Shown: positions 63,448-64,000 of the stretch, piece by piece | Layout of the letters: the number at the start of each line of letters is the position of its first letter | Position numbering within the stretch: position 1 is the stretch's first letter | NCBI GenBank assembly: GCA_009792885.1 | Contig: WMCF01000008.1 | Coordinates: forward strand, 19,023,578-19,087,577 | Direction: 5' to 3' | DNA from: Eremophila alpestris peregrina | Taxonomy: Eukaryota; Chordata; Aves; Passeriformes; Alaudidae | DNA: 64,000 nt | Position numbers and translations under genes: made by a program | Notes under the pieces: generated by a model | What the model was told of the DNA's origin: nothing | What the model saw: the letters and a program-made list of their open reading frames with translations, nothing else | Databases searched by the model: none

Positions 63448-63615
63448 CCCGCCCAGCGCCCCCGACCTGCGGCAGGCGCCCAGCCCCAGCGGCACCGCTT
63501 CGCTGCTGGGCATGGGAGCGCCGGGGGAGCCGAGGCGAGGAGAGGCGGCGGCGGGGCTCGGGCCGGGCTGGCGGCGGCAGCGGGGCTGCGCTGGGAGCGG
63601 AGCGCCAGGCAGGGC

Positions 63616-63625
63616 CTCACGTGAC
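63616..63625 (-). promoter_or_regulatory. CLEAR-like E-box (CTCACGTGAC on plus strand)
   Basis: Nine of ten bases match the CLEAR consensus GTCACGTGAC bound by TFEB, TFE3 and MITF; the core TCACGTGA is palindromic. It lies about 170 bp upstream of the ARL8BL start codon inside the CpG island. Lysosomal genes are often controlled through this motif and ARL8 is lysosomal. USF or MAX proteins could also bind it, and the adjoining TGACG resembles a CRE half-site. Confidence 0.55.
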
Positions 63626-63670
63626 GGCGCCGCCGCCCTTCTCCGCCGCCACTCGCCGCAGACAGGGGAG

Positions 63671-63710
63671 GGGCTGGGCTGGGCTGGGCTGGGCTGGGCT
63701 GGGCTGGGCT
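63671..63710 (+). repeat. (GGGCT)8 tandem array, G-rich
   Basis: Eight perfect GGGCT units, followed to about 63,750 by degenerate relatives (GGGCC, GGGTT, GGGTGGGG). The runs of three or more guanines are regularly spaced, so the plus strand, which is the template strand of ARL8BL, could form G-quadruplexes. It sits 224-300 bp upstream of the start codon. Confidence 0.9.
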
Positions 63711-64000
63711 GGGCCGGGTTGGGTTGGGCTGGGTGGGGTTGGCTGGGCGGACCGGGAGCGCCGGGAGCGGCGGTCGTGCCAGGGGCCGGCGCTGGCCGGG
63801 GCCCGGCGGCCCTGAGCGCCCAGGCCCGGAGATGCAGCCGCGGGGGCGGGAGCGGCAGGGCGGCTTTGGACACCGCGGGGATCCTGTGCGGGAACGGCTG
63901 GTGCGGGGTGTGGGAGAGGATGAGACGGCCCGGCACAGACCTGCTGCCATGGGGGGGCTGTACAGCATCCCACATCCAGCAACGGGGGCCGAGGCCGCGC

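Larger units (their letters stand above)
63040..64000 (-). promoter_or_regulatory. ARL8BL: CpG-island promoter of ARL8BL
   Basis: Sharp rise in G+C and CpG density against the AT-rich rest of the window, covering the first coding exon and all upstream sequence to the window edge. There are GGGCGG-type GC boxes (for example GGGGGCGGGAGCGG near 63,841) and no evident TATA box, typical of a broadly expressed gene with dispersed start sites. Long open frames across this block on both strands result from the G+C content. The start site itself is not determinable here. Confidence 0.8.

Noticed and set aside
63127..63975. Long open frames (up to 282 codons) on both strands of the CpG island
   Set aside because: G+C-rich sequence has few stop codons. 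Only the part 63,325-63,447 matches a protein family; the proline/arginine-rich remainder is an artefact.
1..64000. CRISPR arrays, bacterial operons, plasmid or phage modules
   Set aside because: Split genes with GT-AG introns, CR1 LINEs and LTRs show vertebrate nuclear DNA; no regularly spaced repeat-spacer structure was seen.

Overview
The window looks like a stretch of bird genome, most likely a songbird. The evidence is the repeat content: several fragments of CR1 LINEs in at least three sequence types, one ERVL-like and one ERVK-like long terminal repeat, short introns, and low overall repeat density. It holds one protein-coding gene that I can support, plus a long gene-poor flank.

Gene (40,921-63,447, minus strand): a seven-exon ARL8-family small GTPase. 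I joined the exons by hand. They give exactly 186 codons plus a stop, the usual ARL8 length, with every intron GT-AG and every phase consistent. The residues used in classical ARL8 mutants fall at the expected positions (T34, Q75, N130). The protein mixes ARL8A-like and ARL8B-like residues and ends in SRNC rather than SRRS, so it appears to be a third paralogue (ARL8B-like). ARL8 proteins couple lysosomes to kinesin-1 and to tethering factors.

Promoter (63.0-64.0 kb): a CpG-rich island with no evident TATA box. It carries a near-perfect CLEAR/E-box motif (CTCACGTGAC), fitting control by TFEB-type lysosomal regulators, and an array of eight GGGCT units.

Introns: intron 1 holds a complete 622-bp solo LTR flanked by a perfect 6-bp target duplication, plus two CR1 tails. 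Intron 2 holds a sense CR1 piece, a 28-bp palindrome and a possible in-frame 69-nt cassette exon. Intron 5 holds a 2-kb antisense CR1 with a decayed reverse transcriptase. Intron 6 holds a pair of identical kappa-B-like sites followed by a TATA box and a splice donor on the opposite strand.

Left flank (1-40.3 kb): I found no convincing coding exon on either strand. It contains CR1 fragments, one ERVL-like LTR, a TATCTC-type microsatellite, and AT-rich blocks that resemble conserved non-coding regulatory DNA by texture only. No wholly new biological system is evident. The most useful leads are the divergent ARL8 paralogue, its CLEAR-type promoter, the cassette exon candidate and the antisense promoter candidate.
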